Shown piece after piece: positions 21,363 to 30,569 of a stretch of 64,000 bases of DNA. A program made the translations under genes and the position numbers. The stretch covers positions 1 to 64,000 of the forward strand of contig NZ_MPSB01000014.1 in assembly GCF_001981525.1 (NCBI RefSeq), read 5' to 3'. Below the pieces are notes generated by a model, which was not told the DNA's origin, ran no database searches, and was given only the letters and a program-made list of their open reading frames with translations. This DNA comes from Sphingomonas jeddahensis. GTDB lineage: Bacteria > Pseudomonadota > Alphaproteobacteria > Sphingomonadales > Sphingomonadaceae. Numbering within the stretch: position 1 is the first letter of the stretch; the number at the start of each line of letters is the position of its first letter.

Positions 21363-21866
21363 TCAGGCGGGCGCGAGCCGCGTCTGAAACGCTGTGATCC
21401 GTGCCGCCTGTGATTGAGCGGCGGCGCGGACCTGCTCCACGGCGGCGGTAAGCTGTGCATAATCGGGCAAGAGGGCGAGCGCGCGTTCGCTTGCCAGATC
21501 CTCGAGGTCCGATCCGATCTCCACCGCGGCCGACCGACGGGCGTCGAGCTCAGCCAATGCGACTTGTGCGTCAAGCCAAGCTTCGCTGCCGGCTGGTGCG
21601 TTGCCGGCGCGGGCAACGAGACGCTCCGCGGCAGCTGCTGCCGTATCGAATGCCGCCGTGCGTTCCGCCAGCTTCGTCAGGACGGCGGCGATCCGCGCAT
21701 CGAGCGCCGGGTCGGCTGCGGGTGCCGGCGGCGCGGAGACGACAGGCTCCTCCAGGCTCGCCGATTCGGCGGCGCGGGGCAGAAGCGAGGGATAGCTGCC
21801 GGGAGCGGCGCAGCCGGCAGCGAACAGCGCGAGGGCGAAGGGAGCGAGAAGGGCGCGCGGCGACAT
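21363..21866 (-). CDS. Hypothetical lipoprotein
   Basis: A 167-residue protein. ATG 21866 gives MSPRALLAPFALALFAAGCA with the lipobox AAGC, so it is probably a lipoprotein. After a Pro/Ala linker, residues about 60-165 are Ala/Glu/Arg-rich helix likely to form a coiled coil. No family is recognised. Stop codon abuts the stop of the convergent DUF2141 gene. Confidence 0.7.
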   Translation of the reverse strand: MSPRALLAPFALALFAAGCAAPGSYPSLLPRAAESASLEEPVVSAPPAPAADPALDARIAAVLTKLAERTAAFDTAAAAAERLVARAGNAPAGSEAWLDAQVALAELDARRSAAVEIGSDLEDLASERALALLPDYAQLTAAVEQVRAAAQSQAARITAFQTRLAPA

Positions 21867-22008
21867 GGCTGTATGCTTAAGGCCCAAACGCAGTGAGGTC
21901 GAGGTCGTGCCCGCGGGGCGTGTTGGTGAGCCGGATCCAAAAGTAAAAAAACTTCTGCGCAACGCTCTTGCGCGATCTGAAAGTCGCTTCTATCAACGCC
22001 ACTCCAAC

Positions 22009-22085
22009 GCGCCCGTAGCTCAGCTGGATAGAGCATCAGACTACGAATCTGAGGGTCGGACGTTCGAATCGTTCCGGGCGCGCCA
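22009..22085 (+). tRNA. tRNA-Arg (anticodon ACG)
   Basis: A 77-base cloverleaf: acceptor GCGCCCG/CGGGCGC, D arm GCTCAGCTGGATAGAGC, anticodon stem CAGA/TCTG with loop CTACGAA (anticodon ACG), T arm around CGTTCGAATCG, discriminator G and encoded CCA. Confidence 0.95.
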
Positions 22086-22099
22086 AGCTTTTCAAGCGC

Positions 22100-22135
22100 T
22101 TAGCTCCAGACCGCACCAGAGCGGTTTGGAGCTAA
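22100..22135. terminator. 15-bp hairpin after tRNA-Arg
   Basis: TTAGCTCCAGACCGC pairs with GCGGTTTGGAGCTAA through 15 pairs (one G-T) around an ACCAGA loop, 14 bases after the tRNA 3' end. No T run follows, so a Rho-independent stop is uncertain; it may be another dispersed repeat. Confidence 0.55.
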
Positions 22136-22558
22136 GTAGCAAATGGATAGCAAGCGGTGGAAGTCGCAGAAGGTAGTACCTTCGTCCTTCTTCAGAGTGA
22201 GCGCTGCTTGCGATACTCCGTTCGCTAACCTGACGATATTTCCGCAAATCTCAAACAGACTTTGACGAAGTCGCTGGTCTGCGACCCATGCCGACGGACC
22301 GTGCGCGGGTTGTTTGCGGAGGTCTTGCATGTTTCTAGCTCACATCAGCAAACAATTGGCTTGGGTGATCTTCTCCTTGACCTGTGTTTGAGCAGACCCA
22401 TGAAGACCGAATCGGTTTATCTTGGGCGCTTTCACCAAGTCGAGAGCGCGAGCCTCCTCTATTGCGCAGGTCCAAACACCTAGTACCGCTTCGCGGAATA
22501 GCCGACGGCTGTCGTGACGGTTGGTTTCGAAAGAGTGCTATTGTGCAATCGATTCTCG
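22136..22558. other. Intergenic region downstream of tRNA-Arg
   Basis: No supported gene and slightly AT-richer than its surroundings. No integrase, repeat of the tRNA 3' end, or promoter is visible by eye. It may be decayed sequence beside the tRNA. Confidence 0.45.
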
Positions 22559-23272
22559 TCAGGGCTGCCAGTCAGCGGCTTCGGCAGCCTTCTCCTGGTG
22601 CGCATCCATGGCTTCGCCTGAAATCATGTTGTCGACGATTGCCGCAGTGGCCGAACTCCCGGCCAGGCGGTAGTCTCCGGTCTTCGCGCGCTCCCGAGAC
22701 AACAAGCCTTCCAGCTGCCAATCCTTTCCCTTGCGGCAGGCCACCCCCTCCACGTTTTCGGCAGCAAAGCTTCGGCAGATCGCTCCTCCGTGATTCCGAA
22801 AGGTCAGGCCGATCCTTACGGGCGCCTCGCTGCTCTGCGCGCTGGCCAACTGTGTAGTGAGAGCATCGTCCAGCCAGTTTGTTGCGACCAACTGCCCTTC
22901 ACGTTCCGCCACTGATCCCGTGCGGTCGCTGCCGCTGAAGGCCGCGCCGCCAATGACGCCCGCTACCAGGGTCGCCGCCATCGCAGCCCAGTGTGGCGCG
23001 CGCCAGGAGACAAGGCGCCGATCCCGGCGGGAACGCTCGTCTGCTAGAGAAACCACTTTGCCGTCGGCCGCGGCAGTGACCGGACGCAGCGGTGGGACCG
23101 GCGCGTCGAGAATGGTTGAGAATGCACACTGCAGCTCTGCCGCGAGAGCACGATGTTCGGCCACGGTCTTTTGCAGGACGGGGTCAGCGGCAATCTTCGC
23201 CTCGATCCGGATCAGGTCCTCGCCCTCAAGTTCGCCGTCGATATAGGCGAACAGTGCTTCTTCATCGGTCAT
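22559..23272 (-). CDS. Anti-sigma factor, membrane-anchored
   Basis: A 237-residue protein. The N-terminal 50 residues (MTDEEALFAYIDGELEGEDL) look like an anti-sigma domain without a zinc HxxxCxxC motif. One transmembrane helix lies near 95-112 (WAAMAATLVAGVIGGAAF). The outer domain (about 120-237) has two Cys (GGAICRSF, GVACRKG) that could form a disulfide. It starts three bases after the sigma factor stop, the usual sigma/anti-sigma order, and would hold the sigma factor inactive at the inner membrane. Confidence 0.85.
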   Translation of the reverse strand: MTDEEALFAYIDGELEGEDLIRIEAKIAADPVLQKTVAEHRALAAELQCAFSTILDAPVPPLRPVTAAADGKVVSLADERSRRDRRLVSWRAPHWAAMAATLVAGVIGGAAFSGSDRTGSVAEREGQLVATNWLDDALTTQLASAQSSEAPVRIGLTFRNHGGAICRSFAAENVEGVACRKGKDWQLEGLLSRERAKTGDYRLAGSSATAAIVDNMISGEAMDAHQEKAAEAADWQP

Positions 23273-23275
23273 GGG

Positions 23276-23764
23276 TCAGCCCTCCTTGACCATGGCGAGC
23301 AGCGCGGTGCGCCCTCGGACAAGCCGGCTTGAGACGGTGCCGATCGGCAGGTCCAACAGCTCTGCAGTTTCGCGATAACCAAGCCCATCGATGAGGACGA
23401 GAGCCACCACCTCGCGTTGCTCGAGCGGCAAACGTTCCATCGCGCGCATCAATCGATCCAGATCGAGGCGCGCGTCGATCTGAGGTCTGGGATCGTGCCC
23501 GATATGCTCGCCAGCCTCTGCGGACTCGATAATCTTGCAACTGCGGGCGCGTGACCGAACCGTATCGATCCAGCAGTTGCGCATGATGCGGTATAGCCAC
23601 GCGTCGAGCCGGCTGCCTTCCTGCCATTGCGTTCGTGCGCGAAGGGCACGCTCGATCGTCACCTGGGTCAGATCGTCGGCATCGGCCCGGTTGGCCGCAA
23701 GCCCATGCGCGAAGCGCCGCAGTCGCGGCAGCATGTCTTCCAGACCCTTCTCGAATGCGCTCAA
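23276..23764 (-). CDS. ECF-type RNA polymerase sigma factor
   Basis: A 162-residue sigma-70 family protein of the extracytoplasmic function class. Region 2 holds DADDLTQVTIERAL and WLYRIMRNCWID near 28-65; region 4 holds LPLEQREVVALVLIDGLGYRETAELLDLPIGTV near its C-terminus, here described in parts as two helices. It is paired with the anti-sigma gene. The 81-base gap to the divergent S8 protease should contain both promoters; a weak AAACG/CGTTT dyad lies at 23791-23812. Confidence 0.92.
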   Translation of the reverse strand: MSAFEKGLEDMLPRLRRFAHGLAANRADADDLTQVTIERALRARTQWQEGSRLDAWLYRIMRNCWIDTVRSRARSCKIIESAEAGEHIGHDPRPQIDARLDLDRLMRAMERLPLEQREVVALVLIDGLGYRETAELLDLPIGTVSSRLVRGRTALLAMVKEG

Positions 23765-23845
23765 CTGGATTTCCCGTCTTCATGCGGATGAAACGACACA
23801 GCCGGCACGTTTAATCCCGCGAGAGCCGATAAAGAAGGAACAGCC

Positions 23846-25165
23846 GTGCCCCGCCCGTATCACCGAACCCTGTTGGCGCTTAGCGCGGTGATCATGACAG
23901 GCAGTGAAGGACATGCCCAGTTGCTTCCGTCCCTTGGCGGCGTCCCCGGCCAAGTGGTGGGAGGCGTCCTTGGGACCACCCCGGCCTCGCCGACCTCGAC
24001 CGTCGTTGTTCCCGTGATTGACCGCCTCAACAACGTCGCCAGCACGGTGGGCGGAAACACCGCCAGTCTGCTTGATCTGCGCCGTGCCCGTTTGCGCGCG
24101 CTGATACGTGACAATCGGCGCTTCCTTGATGCTGACCGCGACGGCAATCCCGTGCGCAAAGGCGAACTCATCGCTATTGATCCGCCGGCGGACACACTGG
24201 CCCGAGCGCGCGGCGCGGGATTTCGCGTGCTCCGTGACGAGCGGATCGAGGGCGTGCCACTGCGCGTCGTGACGCTGGCACCGCCTGATGGCGACGACAC
24301 CCGCGAGGGCCTGGCGCGTCTGAGGCGGATCGCTCCTGAAGGCGAGTTCGATTATGATCATGTGTTCGAACCGGCCGGTACGTCGCTGATGCCGCTCGGC
24401 GGAGCCGCCGCCGCAGCTTCGGTACAGTCGCGACCCGCGGCTATCGGCATGATCGACGGCGGGGTTTCCAACCATCCATCGCTTCGAGGCGCTGCCATCG
24501 AGCAGCGCGGGTTCGCTGCCAACGGTGCGCGACCAAGTGGCCACGGCACCGCTGTCGCTTCGCTGATGGCCGGAGCCGATGGAAAATTTCGGGGCGCGGC
24601 CCACGGCTTTCCACTTCTCGTCGCCGACGTTTATGGCGGTGATCCGACGCAGGGGTCGGCGGTGACGATCACGCGCGCGCTGGGTTGGCTGACCTCGCGC
24701 GGAGTTCGCGTCATCAATATGAGCCTGGTCGGGCCATCCAATCCCCTGTTGGAACGCGCCGTAGCCGCAGCACGCGGTCGCGGCGTCCTGATCGTGGCGG
24801 CCGTTGGGAACGACGGGCCGGCGGCGCCTCCGGCCTACCCGGCCTCCTATCCTGGCGTCATCGCTGTCACCGGAGTCGATAATCGCAGCCGCGCACTCCC
24901 GGAGGCGGGAAAGCCGCTCCATCTCGACTTTGCTGCTCCTGGGGCTGACATGGCCGCGGCCCTGCCGGGGAGTGGTTACGCCGCGGTGCGAGGTACCTCC
25001 TTCGCGGCGCCGTTCGTAACCGCAAGGTTGGCGATCGGCGGCGGCGGCGCGGCGGCAGTTCAAGCGGTTACGCGAGAAGCGATAAGCGGACGCGGCAAGG
25101 TCGGCAAAGGCATCGTGTGCGGGGCCTGCCGTGTTTCCCCAAGCGATGTTCAAGCTAAGCGCTAG
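23846..25165 (+). CDS. S8-family serine peptidase (subtilisin-like), secreted
   Basis: A 439-residue secreted protease with a signal peptide ending near HAQ (residue 24). The catalytic triad is Asp204 in MIDGGV, His233 in SGHGTAVAS and Ser about 385 in GTSFAAP, with the oxyanion Asn in AAVGNDGP near 322. Residues 25-180 form a prodomain-like region. Start is GTG 23846 with AGAAGGAA upstream. It diverges from the ECF sigma/anti-sigma pair and may be part of its regulon. The next gene encodes a secreted repeat protein that could be its substrate. Confidence 0.9.
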   Translation: MPRPYHRTLLALSAVIMTGSEGHAQLLPSLGGVPGQVVGGVLGTTPASPTSTVVVPVIDRLNNVASTVGGNTASLLDLRRARLRALIRDNRRFLDADRDGNPVRKGELIAIDPPADTLARARGAGFRVLRDERIEGVPLRVVTLAPPDGDDTREGLARLRRIAPEGEFDYDHVFEPAGTSLMPLGGAAAAASVQSRPAAIGMIDGGVSNHPSLRGAAIEQRGFAANGARPSGHGTAVASLMAGADGKFRGAAHGFPLLVADVYGGDPTQGSAVTITRALGWLTSRGVRVINMSLVGPSNPLLERAVAAARGRGVLIVAAVGNDGPAAPPAYPASYPGVIAVTGVDNRSRALPEAGKPLHLDFAAPGADMAAALPGSGYAAVRGTSFAAPFVTARLAIGGGGAAAVQAVTREAISGRGKVGKGIVCGACRVSPSDVQAKR

Positions 25166-25281
25166 TAAGGCCGGGGGGCGTTTGCGGACGGTATTTCGCT
25201 CCTTCGGGATGAAAGCGTGAAGAGCGGTCGTTTGCCTTGTGAAGGAAGCATCGGAGACTTCCCCACTCAAGGAGCTACGAT

Positions 25282-26079
25282 ATGAAGAAGCTGATCATCG
25301 CTAATGCACTGGTCCTCTCTGCGATGGCCGGGGCCTCGCCTGTGCAGGCGCAATTGTTGGGCGGCGGCTTGGGCGAATCGCTGGGTGGAACCATTAGTGG
25401 CACGCTTAACGGTGCTGGGTCGCTTGGAGGCACGCTGGGCCCCGTTGGCTCAGCGACGCAGAGCGTCACCGGTTCGGTAACCGGCTCAGGAAGTGCCAGC
25501 GCCAGCAAGTCTGTCGATGCCAAATCAGGTTCCGTGAATGCAGATGCGGGCCTTGCAGGAACGGTCACTGGAACTGTGAACAGGGTGACGTCGGCCGATG
25601 CTCTGGGCAATTCCTTGGGCGGAAGTAGCTCTGCATCGGGCAGTCAGTCGTTCAACAGGAGCGCAAGCGTCGGCGTGCAGGGCGTCGGCACCGATGCGGT
25701 TGGGGCTTTGGCTGGCCAAGCATCCGGCATGACCCAGAGCAGTGCGAGCGGCGCAGCGTCGGCGGCTGGCCAGACAGCGGGCCAAGCATCCGGCAGGGCC
25801 CAAGGCAATGCCAGCGGCGCAACGTCGGCGGTCGGTCAGACGGCTGGCCACGCATCCGGCATGGCCCAGAGCAGTGCCAGCGGCGCAGCGTCGGCGGCCG
25901 GCCAGACGGCTGGTGAGGCTCGTGGCTCGGGCCAAGGTGCGGTCTTTGGCGCTGGTTCGCTGGCAGGCAGCGGCGCGCGCGCCGTCTCCTTGCCGTCGCT
26001 GAACGGGGGAGCCACCGCCGCTGGTTCAGGATCTGCAAGTGGTCAGGGCGCTACCGCGGTGACGGCTTCTCCGCAGTAA
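25282..26079 (+). CDS. Secreted Gly/Ala/Ser-rich repeat protein
   Basis: A 265-residue protein with signal peptide MKKLIIANALVLSAMAGASP and cleavage near VQAQ. The mature part is almost wholly Gly, Ala, Ser, Thr, Gln and Val, with three 22-residue repeats (GQASGMAQSSASGAASAAGQ type) at about 145-210. No Cys or catalytic motif. AAGGAGC precedes ATG 25282. Such low-complexity secreted proteins may be surface or biofilm components; that is inference. Follows the S8 protease by 116 bases and ends before a strong terminator. Confidence 0.75.
   Translation: MKKLIIANALVLSAMAGASPVQAQLLGGGLGESLGGTISGTLNGAGSLGGTLGPVGSATQSVTGSVTGSGSASASKSVDAKSGSVNADAGLAGTVTGTVNRVTSADALGNSLGGSSSASGSQSFNRSASVGVQGVGTDAVGALAGQASGMTQSSASGAASAAGQTAGQASGRAQGNASGATSAVGQTAGHASGMAQSSASGAASAAGQTAGEARGSGQGAVFGAGSLAGSGARAVSLPSLNGGATAAGSGSASGQGATAVTASPQ
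25714..25911 (+). repeat. Three tandem 66-base coding repeats
   Basis: Units 25714-25779, 25780-25845 and 25846-25911, each starting GGCCA(A/C)GCATCCGGCA, in frame within the secreted Gly/Ala/Ser-rich gene. Divergence is low enough for unit number to vary by slippage. Confidence 0.9.
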
Positions 26080-26101
26080 TATGAAGGCGTTGTAGAACGT
26101 G

Positions 26102-26130
26102 GAGGCGTCGCCTGAGCAGGGCGACGCCTC
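26102..26130 (+). terminator. Strong hairpin terminator after the repeat protein
   Basis: An 11-bp perfect stem GAGGCGTCGCC/GGCGACGCCTC with a 7-base loop, followed by TATTCTAT. It ends the S8/repeat-protein transcription unit. Confidence 0.8.
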
Positions 26131-26348
26131 TATTCTATGCCGATCTCGCGGTGTCCAGCGCATCGATCTTTGATGGTCAGTGCTGCATCATGCAGCAGCA
26201 CCGGCCAGACGGCGGCGGTTGGTGCTGGTTGGGGGCGAGCTTCGGGGCGGGACCCCAACTTCCCGGTGGTGGAGGGTTGGCGGGAGCCAAGGGTGGCAAA
26301 AGCCGCGCCTCCATTTGATGTGTAGCTGCGCCTTCTCGCCCGCGCGGT

Positions 26349-28838
26349 TCAGTTGCTGCGAAGCCCGCTCGATGGAGTGGCGCTGAGGGCCGGCAGGCTG
26401 CTCGCGACGCCGACGCCGAGCGTCGCCACTATCGCAACGGCGAGGGTAGCGGCAACGGTGAGCGGGTCGGGCGCCCAGCCGAGGTCGAGCACTTGCGTGA
26501 CGACATACCAGCCGCCCGCCGTGCCGATCAGCAATGGGACGGCCGCGAGCAGGAGGGCGAGCAGCGCATATTCGATCGCCTGGCCGGCGAGGAGCTGTGC
26601 GCGGCTGCCGCCCAGAAGCTTCAGGATGATCGTGTCGTAGCGGCGCGCCTGGCCCGATGCAGTGACGGCGCCGATCAGTACGACGATGCCGGCGACCACC
26701 GTTACCGCGGCGGCGGCACGGATCGCGAGGGCGATCCGGCCGAGCAACTCGCTGACCTGCCCAATGACGTCGCCGGTGCGCAGCATGGTGACGGAGGGGA
26801 GTGCTTGCGCAACCGCGGCGGCGATCGCGCCGTCGCGGCCGGGCGGGGCATAGACGCTGGCGAGGATGCCGTGCGGTGCTTCCTGAATATAGCCGGGCGA
26901 GAAGATCAGCGCGAAGTTGAGGCCGAGGCCCTGCCAATCGACCTTGCGGAGCGCAGCGATCTTCGCCGGCACCTCGACGCCGAGGACGGCGACGGTGATC
27001 TTGTCGCCGACCTTGAGGCCGAGCTGTTCCGCGGCGCGATCTTCGAGCGAGATGAGTGGCGGGCCGTTATAGTCGCGCGGCCACCATTTCCCTGCAACGA
27101 CCGTGTTGCGCGGGGGGACGGTGGAGGACCAGGTGATGGTGCGATCGCCGCGCAGGATCCAGGCGCCTTCGGGCAACGTCTTCAGCTCGGCGACGCGCTG
27201 GCCCTTGAGCGCGACGATCGAGCCGCGGAGCGACGGCACCGCTTCGATCGTGGCATTGGGCGCGGCCCGGCGGATGGCGCTGCGGAAGGTTGGTTCGTCC
27301 TCCGGTTGAACGTCGATGGCGAAGAAGCGCGGCGCCTTGGCAGGGGCGGCGCTGGCGAGTTCGTTCGAGAGGCTGGTGTCGATCACCGCCAGCGCGACGA
27401 ACAAGGAGAAGCCGAGGCCGAGCGCGACCACCAGCCGGTCGGTCTGCGCGCCGGGGCGGTGGAGGTTGGCAAGGGCAAGGCGGAACAAGGGGCGGCGCGG
27501 GCGCGGCAGGCGGGCGAGCAGGCGGCGCAGCGCGAGGCCGAGCAGCCAGAGCAGCACGACGAGCACGAAGGTGGCGGCGACGAAGCCTAGCGCGATGCTG
27601 CGGTCGCTGGCGGTGACAACCGCTAGTGCGACGAGGGCGCCGAGGATCGCGGCCATGCCGGCGAGGATGGCGGCGCTGGGCCGGCGGGCGGCGGCTAGGG
27701 CGTCGCGCAGCAGGCTCGCCGCGGGCACCGACCGCGCGCGGGCGAGCGCCGGGAGCGAGAAGAGCAAGGCGACGAGCAGGCTGGGCCCGGCGGCGGTGGC
27801 GAGCGGGGCGGGGTAAAGCGCGAGCCGCGGGGGCACGGGCAGCGCGCTGCCGGCAAGCGCGCCGACGATCCACGGCACGGCGGCGCCGAGCGCAAGACCG
27901 GCGGTGACCGCGATCCCCGCGACGAGGCCGATCTGGATCAGGAACAGGCCGGCGATCGTGCCCGATTGCGCGCCCAGAACCTTGAGCGTGGCGATCATTC
28001 GGCCCTTGCGGTCGAGGTAGGCGCTCACCCCGCTGCCGATGCCGATGCCGGCGATGGCCAGCGCGGCCAGGCCGACGAGGAGCAGGAACTGGCCGAGCTG
28101 ATCGATGCTGCGCTTGACGTTGCCGGCCGCGTCCTCGGGCGTGCGCGGGGTGAAGCCGGCGCTGGGGTAGCGGCGGACGATCGCGTTGCCGACTTGAGCG
28201 GGGTCTAGGCCGGGGCGCAGGAGGATGCGGGTGCGGGTCTGGTAGAGGCTGCCGGGCTGAATGACTTGCGTCGCATCGAGGCCGGCCATGTCCACCAGCG
28301 CGGTGGGGCCGAAGCTGAAGCCCAGTGTGTCGGGCTCGGCAGCGATCAGGCCGATGATACGCATCCGGGCGGCGCCGATGCGGATGGTGTCGCCGACCGT
28401 GACGTCGAGGCGCTCGGCCAGCGCGGGGGCGATGGCGACCTCGCCGCCTTGAGGGCGGGGCTTGAGCGCGCCGGGCTGGAGATCGAAGCGGCCGATTAGC
28501 GGCCATGCCTCGTTCACCGCGCGCAGGTTGACCAGCGCGGGGGTGCCGCCCGCGAGCCGCTGGGCCATGGTGTTGACCTGGATCGCCTCCGAGGTGCGGC
28601 CGTAGGCGGCAAAGGCGGCATTCTCCTCGACGGTGGGGCGGCGCTGGGAGACGCGCAGTTCGAGGTCGCCGCCAAGCAACTGGCGGCTCTGTTCGTCGAG
28701 CGCGCCGGTGATTGAGGCGGCGAGGCTGCCGATCCCGGCGAGCGCCGCCGTGCCGAGAAACAGGCAGACGAGCAGCAGCCACAGGCCCCGCCCGCCCGCG
28801 CGCAGGTCGCGGATCGCGAGCCGCCAGGCGTTGGTCAT
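26349..28838 (-). CDS. ABC transporter permease, FtsX/YbbP type
   Basis: An 829-residue inner-membrane protein with about ten spans and two FtsX-like permease units, each with a large periplasmic MacB-like part between span 1 and the next (residues about 45-240 and 490-690). RDLRAGGRGLWLLLVCLFLG opens the protein. This is the YbbP-type predicted lysophospholipase L1/toxin exporter permease. ATG 28838 overlaps the stop of the ATPase gene as ATGA, so the two are coupled. Next to tesA in the same divergent layout as E. coli tesA/ybbA-ybbP. Confidence 0.9.
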   Translation of the reverse strand: MTNAWRLAIRDLRAGGRGLWLLLVCLFLGTAALAGIGSLAASITGALDEQSRQLLGGDLELRVSQRRPTVEENAAFAAYGRTSEAIQVNTMAQRLAGGTPALVNLRAVNEAWPLIGRFDLQPGALKPRPQGGEVAIAPALAERLDVTVGDTIRIGAARMRIIGLIAAEPDTLGFSFGPTALVDMAGLDATQVIQPGSLYQTRTRILLRPGLDPAQVGNAIVRRYPSAGFTPRTPEDAAGNVKRSIDQLGQFLLLVGLAALAIAGIGIGSGVSAYLDRKGRMIATLKVLGAQSGTIAGLFLIQIGLVAGIAVTAGLALGAAVPWIVGALAGSALPVPPRLALYPAPLATAAGPSLLVALLFSLPALARARSVPAASLLRDALAAARRPSAAILAGMAAILGALVALAVVTASDRSIALGFVAATFVLVVLLWLLGLALRRLLARLPRPRRPLFRLALANLHRPGAQTDRLVVALGLGFSLFVALAVIDTSLSNELASAAPAKAPRFFAIDVQPEDEPTFRSAIRRAAPNATIEAVPSLRGSIVALKGQRVAELKTLPEGAWILRGDRTITWSSTVPPRNTVVAGKWWPRDYNGPPLISLEDRAAEQLGLKVGDKITVAVLGVEVPAKIAALRKVDWQGLGLNFALIFSPGYIQEAPHGILASVYAPPGRDGAIAAAVAQALPSVTMLRTGDVIGQVSELLGRIALAIRAAAAVTVVAGIVVLIGAVTASGQARRYDTIILKLLGGSRAQLLAGQAIEYALLALLLAAVPLLIGTAGGWYVVTQVLDLGWAPDPLTVAATLAVAIVATLGVGVASSLPALSATPSSGLRSN

Positions 28839-29608
28839 GCCCCGGTAACGGGGGCAGCGCTGTCGCTGACGATGCGGCCGTCGGCGAGCGCGATCACCCG
28901 GCCGCAACGCTCGGCCAGCGCGGGATCGTGGGTGATGACGAACAGCGTCGCCCCGGCCTCGGCATGACGGGCGAAGAGCAGGTCCATGATCGCGGCGCCG
29001 GTGCTGCCGTCGAGATTGCCGGTCGGCTCGTCGGCGAAGAGCAATGCGGGGCGGGGGGCGAGCGCGCGGGCGATGGCGACGCGCTGCTGCTCGCCGCCCG
29101 AGAGCTGCGCGGGATAATGGGTGAGGCGGTGACCGAGGCCGACCGCGGCCAGTTCGGTTTCGGCGCAGGCAAAGGCGTCGGGCGTGCCGGCGAGTTCGAG
29201 CGGGACGGCGACATTCTCCAGCGCGGTCATCGTCGGCAGGAGGTGGAAGGCCTGGAGGATGATGCCGATACGGCCGCGGCGCGCGACGGCGAGCTGGTCT
29301 TCGCTGAGCCGATCGAAATCGAGCCCGGCGACGCGGACGTGGCCGCTGGTGGGCTGCTCCATACCCGACAGCAACGCCATGAGCGAGGACTTGCCCGAGC
29401 CGGAGGGGCCAAGGAGCGCGACGCTTTCGCCCTGACGCACCGTCAGATCGATGCCGCGCAAGATCTCGGTACGGGCGGGCGGCTTGCCCAGCGCCAGCGT
29501 CAGATTGCGTGCATGAATGACGGTGTTACCGGAGCCGGAGCTATGGGAAATCGGGCTATCGGCCTCAGATGAGCCGGTAGCGGGCGATGGAGAAGCGGAT
29601 GCTGTCAC
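28835..29608 (-). CDS. ABC transporter ATP-binding protein, YbbA/LolD type
   Basis: A 257-residue ATPase. Walker [11 protein letters not shown]-loop [13 protein letters not shown], signature [15 protein letters not shown], Walker [14 protein letters not shown] and switch His in VITHDP. It energises the FtsX-type permease downstream. The first 30 residues are Ser/Gly-rich and not conserved in the family; no other good start is visible. Its 5' end overlaps the divergent tesA start by about 20 bases. Confidence 0.92.
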   Translation of the reverse strand: MTASASPSPATGSSEADSPISHSSGSGNTVIHARNLTLALGKPPARTEILRGIDLTVRQGESVALLGPSGSGKSSLMALLSGMEQPTSGHVRVAGLDFDRLSEDQLAVARRGRIGIILQAFHLLPTMTALENVAVPLELAGTPDAFACAETELAAVGLGHRLTHYPAQLSGGEQQRVAIARALAPRPALLFADEPTGNLDGSTGAAIMDLLFARHAEAGATLFVITHDPALAERCGRVIALADGRIVSDSAAPVTGA

Positions 29609-30255
29609 GGACGCGGGGATACAGGGCGATCGGGGTCGCTGTCCATTTGCTCCTGCTGGCGCTGGTGGTGGCTGCGATGCCGGCGCGGGCGCAGGCGCGC
29701 GGGCCGCTGATCTGGGCGCTAGGGGATAGCCTGACCGCAGGCTATGGCTTGCCGCCGGCGCAGGGGTTCACCGTACGATTGCAGGCGGCGCTGCGCCGGA
29801 GCGGCGTGGCGGCGACGGTGAAGAATGGCGGCATCGCGGGCGACACGTCGGCGCAGGGGCGTGCGCGGCTCGCCTGGGGGCTGCGCGGGCTGGGGCGCAA
29901 GCCGGACCTGGTGATCGTCGAGCTTGGCGCCAACGACATGCTGCGTGGGCTGCCGCCGGAGGCGACGGAGAAGAACCTCGACCTGATCCTCAGCGAGCTG
30001 AAGCGACGCGAGATCCCCGTGCTGTTCGTGGGGATGCGGGCGGCGCCGAACCTTGGCGCGGCGTATCGGCGGGCGTTCGAGGGATTGTATCCGCGGCTGG
30101 CGCGACGCCACGGCGTGCCGCTGTATCCGTTTTTTCTGGAGGGCGTGGCGGGGAATGCCGCGCTGTTCCAGGCGGACGGGCGGCATCCCAATGCGCGCGG
30201 GGTGGAGGTGCTCGTGCGGCGGATGACGCCGGTGGTGCGAGCAGCGTTGCGATAG
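29587..30255 (+). CDS. tesA: Arylesterase / multifunctional thioesterase TesA
   Basis: A 222-residue periplasmic SGNH hydrolase. A signal peptide (HLLLLALVVAAMPARAQA) precedes block I GDSLTAGYGLP with the catalytic Ser, block II Gly in NGGIAGDTSA, block III GAND, and block V DGRHPN with the catalytic Asp and His. It hydrolyses acyl-CoA, lysophospholipid or aryl esters. ATG 29587 or 29599 could start it. It is divergent from the YbbA/YbbP-like exporter, the conserved arrangement. Confidence 0.92.
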   Translation: MEKRMLSRTRGYRAIGVAVHLLLLALVVAAMPARAQARGPLIWALGDSLTAGYGLPPAQGFTVRLQAALRRSGVAATVKNGGIAGDTSAQGRARLAWGLRGLGRKPDLVIVELGANDMLRGLPPEATEKNLDLILSELKRREIPVLFVGMRAAPNLGAAYRRAFEGLYPRLARRHGVPLYPFFLEGVAGNAALFQADGRHPNARGVEVLVRRMTPVVRAALR

Positions 30256-30259
30256 GCTA

Positions 30260-30280
30260 TCCTCCCCGTGCCGGGGAGGA
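30260..30280. terminator. GC hairpin between tesA and the DUF3861 gene
   Basis: TCCTCCCCG and CGGGGAGGA pair over 9 bp with a TGC loop, four bases before the end of the convergent DUF3861 gene. It is the core hairpin of the family A repeats and probably ends both transcripts. Confidence 0.65.
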
Positions 30281-30283
30281 CAT

Positions 30284-30568
30284 TTAGCTCTCCTCCACCG
30301 GCGTCGCCTTTAGCTTCTTCATGAAGGTGCCGATGTGAGGGGCCAGGTTCGCGAACAGCGGGTGGTTGCGGTGGTGGAGCATGGTTTCGGTGAACAGCTT
30401 CAGCCCGATGGCGAAGCTGGCGGCTTCGTCATCGGGCACGATCGCCTTGGCGCGGATGCGCTCGACGATCGAGAAGAGCTCGTCGTGGTTCGCCGTCTCG
30501 AACACGAGCGGCGCGGCCGTGTTCTCGGCATCAAGCGGCTCGACGGTGACGCGATAACGATGGGGCAC
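30284..30568 (-). CDS. DUF3861 domain protein
   Basis: A 94-residue protein that matches DUF3861: MPHRYRVTVEPLDAE at the start, ETANHDELFSIVERIR, and FAIGLKLFTETMLHHRNHPLF. Function unknown. Stop/start spacing to paoC is one base (paoC ends 30570), so it is probably the last gene of the pao operon. Confidence 0.85.
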   Translation of the reverse strand: MPHRYRVTVEPLDAENTAAPLVFETANHDELFSIVERIRAKAIVPDDEAASFAIGLKLFTETMLHHRNHPLFANLAPHIGTFMKKLKATPVEES

Positions 30569-30569
30569 G

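Noticed and set aside
25714..25911. CRISPR or satellite array
   Set aside because: Three contiguous in-frame coding repeats with no spacers.
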